Positions 1 to 6,114 of a DNA stretch of 6,499 nt are shown here, one piece after another. Every line of letters begins with the position of its first letter. Positions within the stretch are counted from its first letter, which is position 1. Under the pieces are notes generated by a model. The model had not been told where the DNA came from, made no database searches, and was given only the letters and a program-made list of their open reading frames with translations. Source of the stretch: Candidatus Dormiibacterota bacterium (GTDB lineage Bacteria; Chloroflexota; Dormibacteria; UBA8260; Bog-877); contig PLTL01000300.1 in assembly GCA_003164475.1 (NCBI GenBank), positions 1 to 6,499 on the forward strand, given 5' to 3'. The position numbers were made by a program, and so were the translations under genes.

Positions 1-22
1 TCGCCGATGAACTGTCGAACGC

Positions 23-48
23 GGGCAGGGGGGCGCCCAGACCTGCCC
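23..48 (-). terminator. Inverted repeat downstream of ppc, possible weak terminator
   Basis: GGGCAGG (23-29) and CCTGCCC (42-48) pair perfectly across a 12-nt loop that itself contains GGGCGCCC (31-38). It begins 52 nt after the ppc stop. No T-run follows on the minus strand, so intrinsic termination is doubtful. A second, smaller repeat, CACCGG (93-98) and CCGGTG (105-110), straddles the ppc stop codon. Nothing coding is seen in 1-100. Confidence 0.25.
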
Positions 49-100
49 CGGTCATCACCTCGCGCGGCTCCGACCGAGGGTCCTCGTCGCGGCACCGGTC

Positions 101-2812
101 CTAGCCGGTGTTCTGCAATCCGGCCGCCACCCCGTTCACCGTTTGGAGCACCACGTCGAGGACCCGAGTGCTGCCGGCGCCCTGCTCCTCTTGCAACCGG
201 GCCTCCCGAAGGAAGCGCATCTGGAGAAAGGAGAGGGCATCAACGTACGGATTCCTCAGGTCGACAGCCCGGCGCAGCACGGGATGGCCGGAGAGCATGC
301 GCTCATGCCCGGTGGCCAGCTTCACCTGCTGGCGGGTCCGGCGGAACTCCTCGCGTATCAGCGTCACCAATTCCGGCCGGTGTCCCTGGTCGAGGTAGAG
401 CCCCGCGATCATGGGGTCGGCCTTGGCCAGGCTCATCTCGGCGTTCTCGAGAAGGGAGCGGAAGAACGGCCAGTCCTGGTTCATCTGGCGCAGGCGCTCC
501 GCGCCGTAGCGCTCGGCGACGGCCTCGAGTCCGCAGCCCAGCCCGTACCAGCCGGGCAGGTTGCAGCGCGTCTGGGACCAGGCGAAGACCCAGGGGATCG
601 CCCTCAGGCCCCGGAGGCCGGAGGACCCATGTCGGCGCGGCGGCCGGGACCCAATTCGCAATCGCGCGATCTCCTCGAGCGGGCTGACAGCGGCGAAGAA
701 CTCCGGGAACCCGGGAGCGTCGACCAGGGCGCGGTAGGCCGCCTCGGATGCCTCCGCCATCAGCGCTGCCTCAGCGGCGAAGGCCTGCGCCCGATCCGCG
801 TGGCTCGCCTCGAGCTCTGGCGTGGAGACCTCGAGCACCGCGCTGGTCACCTGTTCCAGGTGGCGCAGGGCGATGGCCGAATTGCTGTACCGCGCGAAGA
901 CGACCTCTCCCTGCTCGGTGACCTTGAAACGGCCGGCGACCGAGCCGGGGGCCTGGCCGCGGATGGCACGTCCAGCTGGCCCGCCTCCGCGGCCGAGCGC
1001 GCCGCCGCGGCCGTGGAACAGGGTCAACCTGATGCTGTGCGCATGGGCCCAGGCAGCGAGAGCCATCTGGGCCCGGTAGAGGGCGAGGTTGGCAGCGAGG
1101 AAGCCCGCGTCCTTCGAGGCATCGGAATACCCCAGCATCACCTCCAACCGGCGCCCCCTCTGCTCCAACCGGTCCCGCCAGCCGGGAAGCCGGAACAATG
1201 ACTCGAGCACGTCCGGCGCGGCCGCCAGGTCGGACCGGGACTCGAACAGCGGAACGACATCCAGCACCAGCGAACCGGCGGGGACGGCAAGTCGGGCGAG
1301 CGCGTACACGACGGTCACGTCGGCGGCAGTGCGGGTGAAGCTGACCACGTAGCGGTGGCAGGCGTCGATGCCCCATCGGGCCTGGATGCGCTCCATCACC
1401 CGCAGCGTTTCCAGCACCTCCCGCGCCTGGTCCGATGACGGTCCGATCCCCACGGGCCATCCCTGTCGGCTCAGCTGATCGAGTGCCGGCGCATCTGGGG
1501 CAGCGCCTTCGAGCAACTCGGACATCACCGTCCGGAGCACGTTGGCGTGTTCACGCACCTCCATGGATGCCAGCGTGAAACCGAAGGTCTCCGCTTGCCA
1601 GGCCAGGTGCTGAAGGTCGCCGTAGCCGATCCGGGCGGCACCGGCATCGGCCAGCGAGCCCTGAGCGATGCTCAGGTCCTCGATGAACTCCCCCACGCTG
1701 AGGTAGGCCCCCGGTTGGTGCAGTCGGGTCGCGCGCAGCCGCTCGGCCAGGAGCAGCAGCCACTGGCGATGCGGCTCCCGCGGTGCCCGGGTGAGGATCT
1801 CGGCGGCGGCGGCCGGAAACCGGGAGCGGTCCCGGACCAGCCGCTCGACCAGTCCCGTGGTGGGTGGCGTCGACTCCTCTGACATGGTCAGGGAGCGACC
1901 TATCCGGCGGGTCGCATCTTCGAGGGCCCGGATGGCCTGCTCCGCCTGGATCTCCACCGCCGCTGCGGTGACCTCCGCGGTCACGTTGGGGTTGCCGTCG
2001 CGGTCTCCCCCGACCCAGGTCCCCCAGCGGATGAATGTGCGAAACCCGGGAGGCCGGGTCCCGATCGAACTGGCGCCCAGCAGCGCCGCCTCCAGCTTGC
2101 GGTAGAGGGTGGGGACCACCTCGAAGAGGGTCTCGTCGAAAACCCCAACCACGGTGCGCACCTCGTCGAGCACGGTCGGATCATTCCGCCGCAGCTGTGC
2201 CGTCCTCCACAGGATCGTGACCTGCTCGGATAGTCTTCGCTCCGCCTCGGCGCGATCGACAGAGGTGAGCGGCGGCCCATCGAGCCGGTCCATGAGAGCC
2301 CCGATCCGGCGCACTGCGTCGACCACCGCCCGGCGCCGCGCCTCGGTGGGGTGAGCCGTCAGCACCGGATGCACCTCGAGCCGGTCCAAGAGCTCTCGCA
2401 GCGCAGCCTCCCCGGACTCCCTGCGCACGGCCGCAACCGTCCCCATGATTGACTCTGAGACCGGCTCAGCCGCGCTCTCGCGCTCCCGCAGAGCCCGGTC
2501 GCGCTGACGCTCCTCGGCCAGATTGACCAGTTGCAGGTAGACGGTGAAGGCCCGGGCCACCTTCTCGGCACGGCCGAACTCCAAGCTGTCGACGGTGTCG
2601 ACGACCTCCTGGAGGAGGGTCACAGCCTCCGGGCCACGACTGAGACGAAGTTGGACGGTGGCCCGACGGAGCCGCTCCACGTCCGAGAGCAGGCCCGGCC
2701 CATCCGTCTCTGTGATGACCTCGTCCAGCACGGAGCCCAAGCGCTGCAGGTCCTCGCCCAGCGGCTTCGGCAGGCCTTGCGGGAGCTCCCTCGGATGCGG
2801 CTGCTCCCTCAT
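101..2812 (-). CDS. ppc: Phosphoenolpyruvate carboxylase
   Basis: Cytoplasmic enzyme that carboxylates PEP with bicarbonate to oxaloacetate and phosphate, replenishing the TCA cycle. The 903-aa product has the usual bacterial length and the full set of signatures: LTAHPTE with catalytic His154 (E. coli His138), GGDRDGNP at 268-275, metal ligands Glu524 in VVPLFE and Asp564 in GYSDASKDAG, the loop FHGRGGALGRGGGP at 599-612, GSRPPRR near 721-727, LRAIPWVFAW near 736-745, and the C-terminal QNTG. Residues matching the E. coli aspartate-inhibitor site (R587, K773, R832, N881) are present as R602, K797, R853 and N901, so feedback inhibition by aspartate or malate is expected by homology. The ATG at 2812 is favoured because an in-frame TAA lies five codons upstream and the next Met is residue 123. 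There is no Shine-Dalgarno. It lies 300 nt downstream of pruA on the same strand. No frameshift or missing key residue is seen. Confidence 0.97.
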   Translation of the reverse strand: MREQPHPRELPQGLPKPLGEDLQRLGSVLDEVITETDGPGLLSDVERLRRATVQLRLSRGPEAVTLLQEVVDTVDSLEFGRAEKVARAFTVYLQLVNLAEERQRDRALRERESAAEPVSESIMGTVAAVRRESGEAALRELLDRLEVHPVLTAHPTEARRRAVVDAVRRIGALMDRLDGPPLTSVDRAEAERRLSEQVTILWRTAQLRRNDPTVLDEVRTVVGVFDETLFEVVPTLYRKLEAALLGASSIGTRPPGFRTFIRWGTWVGGDRDGNPNVTAEVTAAAVEIQAEQAIRALEDATRRIGRSLTMSEESTPPTTGLVERLVRDRSRFPAAAAEILTRAPREPHRQWLLLLAERLRATRLHQPGAYLSVGEFIEDLSIAQGSLADAGAARIGYGDLQHLAWQAETFGFTLASMEVREHANVLRTVMSELLEGAAPDAPALDQLSRQGWPVGIGPSSDQAREVLETLRVMERIQARWGIDACHRYVVSFTRTAADVTVVYALARLAVPAGSLVLDVVPLFESRSDLAAAPDVLESLFRLPGWRDRLEQRGRRLEVMLGYSDASKDAGFLAANLALYRAQMALAAWAHAHSIRLTLFHGRGGALGRGGGPAGRAIRGQAPGSVAGRFKVTEQGEVVFARYSNSAIALRHLEQVTSAVLEVSTPELEASHADRAQAFAAEAALMAEASEAAYRALVDAPGFPEFFAAVSPLEEIARLRIGSRPPRRHGSSGLRGLRAIPWVFAWSQTRCNLPGWYGLGCGLEAVAERYGAERLRQMNQDWPFFRSLLENAEMSLAKADPMIAGLYLDQGHRPELVTLIREEFRRTRQQVKLATGHERMLSGHPVLRRAVDLRNPYVDALSFLQMRFLREARLQEEQGAGSTRVLDVVLQTVNGVAAGLQNTG

Positions 2813-2821
2813 TGGGTGGTG

Positions 2822-2827
2822 ATCTTA
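2822..2827 (-). promoter_or_regulatory. Candidate -10 element of ppc (near-leaderless)
   Basis: TAAGAT on the minus strand ends 9 nt before the ppc ATG at 2812, so transcription would begin 2-3 nt before the start codon. The intervening CACCACCCA has no Shine-Dalgarno. No convincing -35 hexamer is seen at 16-18 nt spacing. The TAA of the hexamer is also the in-frame stop that bounds the ppc start. If real, ppc has its own promoter despite lying downstream of the proline genes. Confidence 0.4.
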
Positions 2828-2920
2828 CGGAGTGCCACGACTCATGGCCACTCGCGGGGCCAGCGCTCAGACGCTCCGCCCCGCGGCCGCCCGAATCAGC
2901 GCCGCCCAGTGGCCGTTCGT

Positions 2921-2937
2921 GGGCCCGGGGCCGGTGC
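2921..2937. repeat. Short GC-rich motif shared with the other intergenic region (copy 1)
   Basis: GGGCCCGGGGCCGGTGC here recurs at 5947-5964 with one extra G. Both copies are intergenic. The GGGCCCGGG core also forms an arm of the hairpin at 4710-4734. At this base composition the match may be chance. Confidence 0.2.
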
Positions 2938-2962
2938 CCGAACCGCCGCCGATTCCCTGCAA

Positions 2963-2982
2963 CAGCTCACCCCGCTGAGCTG
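2963..2982 (-). terminator. Hairpin in the pruA-ppc spacer, possible weak terminator
   Basis: CAGCTCA (2963-2969) and TGAGCTG (2976-2982) form a perfect 7-bp stem with a 6-nt loop. Read on the minus strand it is followed by TTGCAGGG, so it has only a trace of a U-tract. It lies 130 nt after the pruA stop and about 150 nt before ppc, so it could separate the two transcripts. This is the best terminator candidate in the spacer but weak. Confidence 0.3.
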
Positions 2983-3111
2983 GACGGCGCCGCCCGCCAG
3001 GGGGCGGAAGGCCGAGACGAGGGGGACGGGCTTGGCGCCCGACTCCTGCGGCCCATGGAGGTCGATGGCGATCGCGACTCGGACGCCGGTCGGGAGCCGG
3101 CTCCCAGCCCT
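2968..3111 (-). other. Start-less stretch with coding-like codon bias after pruA
   Basis: On the minus strand, in the frame one nucleotide downstream of pruA's own, 48 codons from 3111 to 2968 have third-position GC near 94%, first near 79% and second near 58% by hand count, the order seen in genuine high-GC genes. The reading includes VRVAIAIDLHGPQESGAKP and PLVSAFRPLAGGAVQLSGV. No ATG, GTG or TTG opens this frame before the bias begins, and the frame stays open to a TGA at 2896-2898 while the bias fades after 2968. I do not recognise it. It may be a gene remnant or a chance pattern. PruA itself ends where its family normally ends, so this is probably not a lost PruA tail. Confidence 0.25.
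3092..3105 (-). other. 14-bp perfect palindrome just after the pruA stop
   Basis: GGGAGCCGGCTCCC is fully self-complementary and begins 7 nt after the pruA stop. As RNA it could fold as a 5-bp stem with a CCGG loop. No T-run follows. It could mark the 3' end of the proline transcript as a U-less terminator or processing stop, but the sequence alone does not prove it. Confidence 0.35.
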
Positions 3112-3112
3112 C

Positions 3113-4663
3113 TCAGAGGCACTCCGCCACGCTCTGGCCCTGCACGAAAAAGAGGAGGTAGTCGGGTCCCCCCGCCTTGGTGTCCGTGCCGCTCATGTTG
3201 AAGCCACCGAAGGGGTGCACCCCCATGTAGGCACCGGTGGAGCGACGGTTGATGTACAGGTTGCCGACGTGGAAACGATCCTTGGCCCGGGCAATCCGCT
3301 CCGGATCCCGACTGATGTAGGAGCCGGTCAGCCCGTACTCGGTGTCGTTGGCGATGGTGAGGGCGTGCTCGAAGTCACGGGCCCTGATCACCGTCAGGAC
3401 CGGGCCGAAGATCTCCTCCTGGGCGATGGTGGCGCTGGGAGCCACCCCACCGAAGATGGTCGGCTCGATGAAGTGGCCGTCACCGGGACGCCGGCCGCCG
3501 CCTAGCAGCAGCTCCCCCTCGCCCCTCCCGATCCGTATGTAGTCGAGGATCTTCGCCTCGGCGACCCCGTCGATGACGGGACCCATGGTGACCTCCGGGT
3601 CCACCGGGTCGCCGACCTTGATCCGTCCGGCCAGGTCCAGAACTCTGCCCACGACCTCGTCGTAGATCGGCCCCACCAGGACCGCCCGCGATCCGGCCGA
3701 GCACTTCTGGCCCTGATATCCGAAGGCGGAGCTGGTTATCGCCTGGGCGGCCAGGCCCAGGTCGGCGGTCTCGTCAACCACCACCGCGTTCTTGCCCCCC
3801 ATCTCCAGCTGGATGCGCTTCAGCCAGCGCTGCCCGGGTTGAACCTTGGAGCCCCGCTCATAGATCCTCACCCCCACCTCGCGCGATCCCGTGAAGGCCA
3901 CGAAGCGGATCCTGGGGTGATCCACCAGGGCCTCGCCGACCAACTCCCCGTGACCCGTGAGCAGGTTGATCACGCCGGCGGGAAGCCCCAGCTCGGCGAG
4001 GACATCCACCAGCCAGGCCGCGGTGGTGCTGGAGGTCCTGGCCGGCTTGAGGACGACGCAATTGCCCGTCACCACCGCGGCGGTCAGCATCCCCGTGAGC
4101 AGCGCCAGCGGAAAGTTCCACGGGGAGATCACCGCCCCCACGCCGAGCGGCAGGTAGCGGAACTGGGTCAGCTCACCGGGCCAGGCCGCCAGATGGCCCC
4201 GGCCGTCCAGCTCCAAGACCTGGCGTGCGTACCACTCCATCAGGTCGACCACCTCGGCCGTCTCGCCGTCTGCCTCGTCCCAGGGCTTGCCGACCTCGAA
4301 GACCATGAGGGCAGCCAGCTCCCGGCGCCGCCGCCGGATCACCTGCGCGGCCCGGAGCAGGAAGGCAGACCGCTCCTCAACCGGGGTCCGAGACCAGCTC
4401 TCGAAGGCTGCCCAGCCGGCGCTCACCGCCTCTTCGACCTGCTCGCCCCTGGCCGCCGCATGCCGACCCACGACCTCCGCCGGGTGGGAGGGGTTGTACG
4501 ACTCGATCACCTCCCCGGTCACCACCCGCTGGCCCCCGATCACAAGCGGGTAGGTGCGGCCCAACTCATCCCGAACCCGAGCCAGCGCGGCGGCGAAGTC
4601 CGCCCGGTTGGCCGGTACCGCGAAGTCCAGGCTGGGTTCGCTTTGAAACGGGGACAGTGCCAT
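3113..4663 (-). CDS. pruA: L-glutamate gamma-semialdehyde (1-pyrroline-5-carboxylate) dehydrogenase
   Basis: NAD-dependent aldehyde dehydrogenase that oxidises glutamate semialdehyde (hydrolysed P5C) to glutamate, the second step of proline catabolism. The 516-aa product has the ALDH fold signatures: PWNFP at 181-185 with Asn183, LKPA with Lys206, FTGS at 257-260, the general base Glu287 in LEMGGKN, the nucleophile Cys321 in [12 protein letters not shown], and EEIFGPV at 416-422. The C-terminal stretch [20 protein letters not shown] is characteristic of the RocA/PruA-type P5C dehydrogenases rather than generic ALDHs, so substrate assignment is strong. The ATG at 4663 is chosen because AAGGAGG sits 7 nt before it. 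The frame stays open to a GTG at 4723, but that would add 20 residues (MGPGPISKRH...) encoded by the spacer hairpin. It lies 80 nt downstream of proline dehydrogenase, probably co-transcribed. The name rocA is equally used for this family. Confidence 0.96.
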   Translation of the reverse strand: MALSPFQSEPSLDFAVPANRADFAAALARVRDELGRTYPLVIGGQRVVTGEVIESYNPSHPAEVVGRHAAARGEQVEEAVSAGWAAFESWSRTPVEERSAFLLRAAQVIRRRRRELAALMVFEVGKPWDEADGETAEVVDLMEWYARQVLELDGRGHLAAWPGELTQFRYLPLGVGAVISPWNFPLALLTGMLTAAVVTGNCVVLKPARTSSTTAAWLVDVLAELGLPAGVINLLTGHGELVGEALVDHPRIRFVAFTGSREVGVRIYERGSKVQPGQRWLKRIQLEMGGKNAVVVDETADLGLAAQAITSSAFGYQGQKCSAGSRAVLVGPIYDEVVGRVLDLAGRIKVGDPVDPEVTMGPVIDGVAEAKILDYIRIGRGEGELLLGGGRRPGDGHFIEPTIFGGVAPSATIAQEEIFGPVLTVIRARDFEHALTIANDTEYGLTGSYISRDPERIARAKDRFHVGNLYINRRSTGAYMGVHPFGGFNMSGTDTKAGGPDYLLFFVQGQSVAECL

Positions 4664-4670
4664 CGGGGAT

Positions 4671-4677
4671 CCTCCTT
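4671..4677 (-). promoter_or_regulatory. Shine-Dalgarno of pruA
   Basis: AAGGAGG on the minus strand, 7 nt before the ATG at 4663. It is a near-perfect anti-16S match and fixes the start of P5C dehydrogenase at that codon rather than at the upstream GTG at 4723. Confidence 0.9.
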
Positions 4678-4709
4678 GTCTCTGGTCGAAAGGGTGGCGT
4701 TTGGAGATG

Positions 4710-4734
4710 GGGCCCGGGCCCACAACCCGGGCCC
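4710..4734 (-). other. 9-bp GC hairpin between proline dehydrogenase and pruA
   Basis: GGGCCCGGG (4710-4718) and CCCGGGCCC (4726-4734) form a perfect 9-bp stem with a 7-nt loop. The hairpin begins 9 nt after the proline dehydrogenase stop and ends 32 nt before the pruA Shine-Dalgarno. No T-tract follows in the direction of transcription, so it is more likely an mRNA-stability or partial-attenuation structure inside an operon than a full terminator. Confidence 0.5.
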
Positions 4735-4743
4735 TCGGCGACC

Positions 4744-5673
4744 CTAGCGTCTCACCAAGTTGCGGGCGAGGAAGAGCAGGTTGGCGGGCCGCTCTGCCAG
4801 GCGCCTCATGAAGAACGGATACCAGTGGGTGCCATACGAGGTCGCGACCAGCACGGTGAAGCCCCGCCCGAGCAGGTCGCGCTGGAGCTGGGGCCGGACT
4901 CCATACAGCATCTGGAACTCGAACCGGTCACGAGCGACCTGCTGCCGCTCGGTGAAGGCGATGGCGTGCTCGATGATCCGCTCGTCATGGGTCGCGATCG
5001 CCGTGTAGCCGCCCTCACGAAGTGCGAGCTCCATGATCCGGATGTAGTTCCGGTCCACCTCCGACTTGTCGGGGAAGGCAACCTCGCGGCTCTCCAGATA
5101 GGCTCCCTTGACCAGGCGCAGGTTGGGCTCCAGCGGGAGCAGTGACTCGAGGTCGGAGCGGGTGCGCCGGAGGCACGACTGGAGCGCCACCCCCACGTTG
5201 TCAAAGCCCCGCTCTCGAAGTGCCCGGTAGATCCGCAGGGTGGCATCAACGTGGGAGGAGTCCTCCATATCGATCCGCATCGAGAGCCCCAGGCTCCGGG
5301 CCAGATCCAGGAGCAGTCCCAGGTTGCCGATCGCCAACTGCTCGTCGAGGTCGCTCCCCATGAGGGTCGGCTTGATCGCGGCGTTGGCGTTGAGCTGCTC
5401 CGCGGCTAGACGCCGGAGCAGCCGATCGTAGGCTTCGACCGCCAGCTTGGCCTCGGCCTCGGTGGTGACCGCCTCGCCCAGTTCGGTGGCGTTGCATTTG
5501 AAGCCCTGCTGGTTGAGGGTCCGGATCAGCTGCACATCCAGGTCCAGGGTCTCCCCCGCCACGAAGCGAGAGGCCCCCAGCCTCATCCCATATCGGCCCA
5601 TGAAGGCTTCGGTGAGCCGGTTCTGGGCGGCCGCGAGGATCGCAGCCCTGGCGATGGTGTTCATGGATGGCAT
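4744..5673 (-). CDS. pruB: Proline dehydrogenase, monofunctional
   Basis: FAD enzyme that oxidises L-proline to 1-pyrroline-5-carboxylate and passes electrons to the quinone pool at the membrane; first step of proline use. The 309-aa length matches stand-alone PRODHs such as the Thermus enzyme (about 307 aa), not fused PutA. Visible family motifs of the beta/alpha barrel are IKPT with Lys101, RIDMEDS at 133-139, LRLVKGAY at 185-192, TAIATHD at 224-230, FEFQMLYG at 251-258 and WYPFFMRRLAERPAN at 284-298. Lys101, Arg290 and Arg291 correspond to Thermus Lys99, Arg288 and Arg289, which bind the proline carboxylate. ATG 5673 is preferred over ATG 5664 because GGAGG lies 10 nt before the first and 19 nt before the second. 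The product P5C is the substrate source for the downstream dehydrogenase. The symbol pruB follows mycobacterial usage; putA is also applied. Confidence 0.96.
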   Translation of the reverse strand: MPSMNTIARAAILAAAQNRLTEAFMGRYGMRLGASRFVAGETLDLDVQLIRTLNQQGFKCNATELGEAVTTEAEAKLAVEAYDRLLRRLAAEQLNANAAIKPTLMGSDLDEQLAIGNLGLLLDLARSLGLSMRIDMEDSSHVDATLRIYRALRERGFDNVGVALQSCLRRTRSDLESLLPLEPNLRLVKGAYLESREVAFPDKSEVDRNYIRIMELALREGGYTAIATHDERIIEHAIAFTERQQVARDRFEFQMLYGVRPQLQRDLLGRGFTVLVATSYGTHWYPFFMRRLAERPANLLFLARNLVRR

Positions 5674-5676
5674 GGT

Positions 5677-6051
5677 TCAGCGGCCTCCAATTGGGCGCAG
5701 GCTGGCCGGACCTGCCATGTCGGCGGGAGTCCCGCCGGGCCTCGGACTCATCTCGCAACCGCCCCCCGAGGATGCCGGGGCGAAGGCCGGGAGCCCCACT
5801 CCCTCAGTCAGTTCCTCCATCAGCTCACCCGTCGACGGGCCAAGCGTAACCGACCGCTTGGGGTGACTGGTGGCGGCCGCCGCGCTGGGCACCTTCGCCA
5901 CCGCCTCGATGAGCCGGATCCCGTTCAAGGGCGTCGGCCGCGGCCGGGGCCCGGGGGCCGGTGCAGATTCGCTGCCGCCGGGCTCTGAGAACCTGGCCGA
6001 CCACACGGCCGAAGCCCAACCGAGCTCCGGACGCTCGTCACTCCGCCGCAC
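5677..6051 (-). CDS. Possible small ORF upstream of proline dehydrogenase, unknown
   Basis: An open frame of up to 124 codons (GTG start at 6051, with no Shine-Dalgarno) whose TGA at 5677-5679 ends 3 nt before the proline dehydrogenase ATG, with that gene's GGAGG inside its last codons. I do not recognise the protein. The first 40 residues are Pro/Ser/Arg-rich and look like translated spacer. The middle, from about 5934 down to 5765, reads more like protein (NGIRLIEAVAKVPSAAAA, then GELMEELTEGVGLPAFAPAS). By hand count its 56-57 codons have third-position GC of about 86% against 66% and 59% at positions 1 and 2, a coding-like order. A TTG at 5928 is a possible internal start. It could be a translationally coupled leader gene, a gene remnant, or chance openness in high-GC DNA; the last remains the safest default. 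Confidence 0.28.
   Translation of the reverse strand: MRRSDERPELGWASAVWSARFSEPGGSESAPAPGPRPRPTPLNGIRLIEAVAKVPSAAAATSHPKRSVTLGPSTGELMEELTEGVGLPAFAPASSGGGCEMSPRPGGTPADMAGPASLRPIGGR
5684..5688 (-). promoter_or_regulatory. Shine-Dalgarno of proline dehydrogenase
   Basis: GGAGG on the minus strand with a 10-nt gap to the ATG at 5673. It favours that ATG over the one three codons later (5664). The site lies within the last codons of the possible small ORF ending at 5677. Confidence 0.7.
5721..5737 (-). other. GC hairpin in the proline dehydrogenase leader
   Basis: CGGCGGG (5721-5727) pairs perfectly with CCCGCCG (5731-5737) across a 3-nt loop, 47 nt upstream of the proline dehydrogenase ATG. It could be a structured 5' leader, but in DNA this GC-rich a 7-bp stem can arise by chance. 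No T-run follows, so a simple terminator is unlikely. Confidence 0.3.
5840..5861. promoter_or_regulatory. Perfect 7-8-7 dyad, candidate operator in the divergent region
   Basis: Arms CCAAGCG (5840-5846) and CGCTTGG (5855-5861) are exact reverse complements around an 8-bp spacer TAACCGAC. Arm centres are 15 bp apart, a size compatible with a dimeric helix-turn-helix regulator. It lies 167 bp upstream of the proline dehydrogenase ATG and 253 bp upstream of the aldo/keto reductase start. A TANNNT hexamer (TACGCT, minus strand, 5843-5848) overlaps its left arm. No regulator gene is in the window to pair with it. Confidence 0.35.
5947..5964. repeat. Short GC-rich motif shared with the other intergenic region (copy 2)
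   Basis: GGGCCCGGGGGCCGGTGC, identical to the 2921-2937 copy apart from one inserted G. It lies in the region upstream of proline dehydrogenase, within the low-complexity N-terminal part of the possible small ORF. Confidence 0.2.
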
Positions 6052-6101
6052 GGGCGGTCCAGCCCGCGAGACTGCACTCGAAGGCGGATGAGGCGGTAGG
6101 C

Positions 6102-6107
6102 TAGATT
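6102..6107 (+). promoter_or_regulatory. Candidate -10 element of the aldo/keto reductase (leaderless)
   Basis: TAGATT is followed by exactly 7 nt (GCAGGAC) and then the GTG at 6115, the spacing at which RNA polymerase would start at or beside the G of the start codon. The AGGA at 6110-6113 is only 1 nt from the GTG, too close to act as a Shine-Dalgarno. A second hexamer, TAGGCT at 6097-6102, overlaps it. No clear -35 box is seen. Confidence 0.42.
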
Positions 6108-6114
6108 GCAGGAC

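Larger units (their letters stand above)
2813..3112. other. Intergenic spacer between pruA and ppc
   Basis: 300 nt with no convincing complete gene. It holds the palindrome at 3092-3105, the hairpin at 2963-2982, the start-less coding-like stretch at 2968-3111 and the ppc promoter candidate at 2822-2827. Plus-strand open frames cross it but have no start signal, recognisable domain or protein-like composition. Confidence 0.7.
5674..6114. other. Divergent control region between proline genes and aldo/keto reductase
   Basis: 441 nt separating divergent starts. It contains the proline dehydrogenase Shine-Dalgarno (5684-5688), the hairpin at 5721-5737, the dyad at 5840-5861 and the aldo/keto reductase promoter candidate at 6102-6107. 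A possible small minus-strand ORF (5677-6051) covers most of it. If that ORF is not real, the proline transcript may have a long leader. No clear promoter for the proline genes stands out; the hexamers TACGCT (5843-5848) and TAGCCT (6098-6103) on the minus strand both lack a good -35. Confidence 0.65.

Noticed and set aside
143..1201. Long plus-strand open frame (352 codons) opposite ppc
   Set aside because: Antisense to conserved PEP carboxylase; composition is the Gly/Arg/Pro-rich shadow expected opposite a high-GC gene, with no domain or start signal.
2531..3505. Plus-strand open frame (324 codons) across the pruA-ppc spacer
   Set aside because: It overlaps the ends of two well-supported genes on the other strand and shows no protein-like motif. 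Open length is explained by scarcity of stops in GC-rich DNA.
4664..4723. N-terminal extension of pruA to the GTG at 4723
   Set aside because: The added 20 residues are encoded by the spacer hairpin region, and a strong AAGGAGG is placed correctly for the ATG at 4663.
4710..4734. Calling the proline dehydrogenase-pruA hairpin a full rho-independent terminator
   Set aside because: No T-run follows the stem, and the short 80-nt spacing with consecutive pathway steps favours co-transcription.
3839..4747. Plus-strand open frame (302 codons) opposite pruA
   Set aside because: Shadow of the P5C dehydrogenase gene; its His/Pro/Gly-rich translation matches no family.
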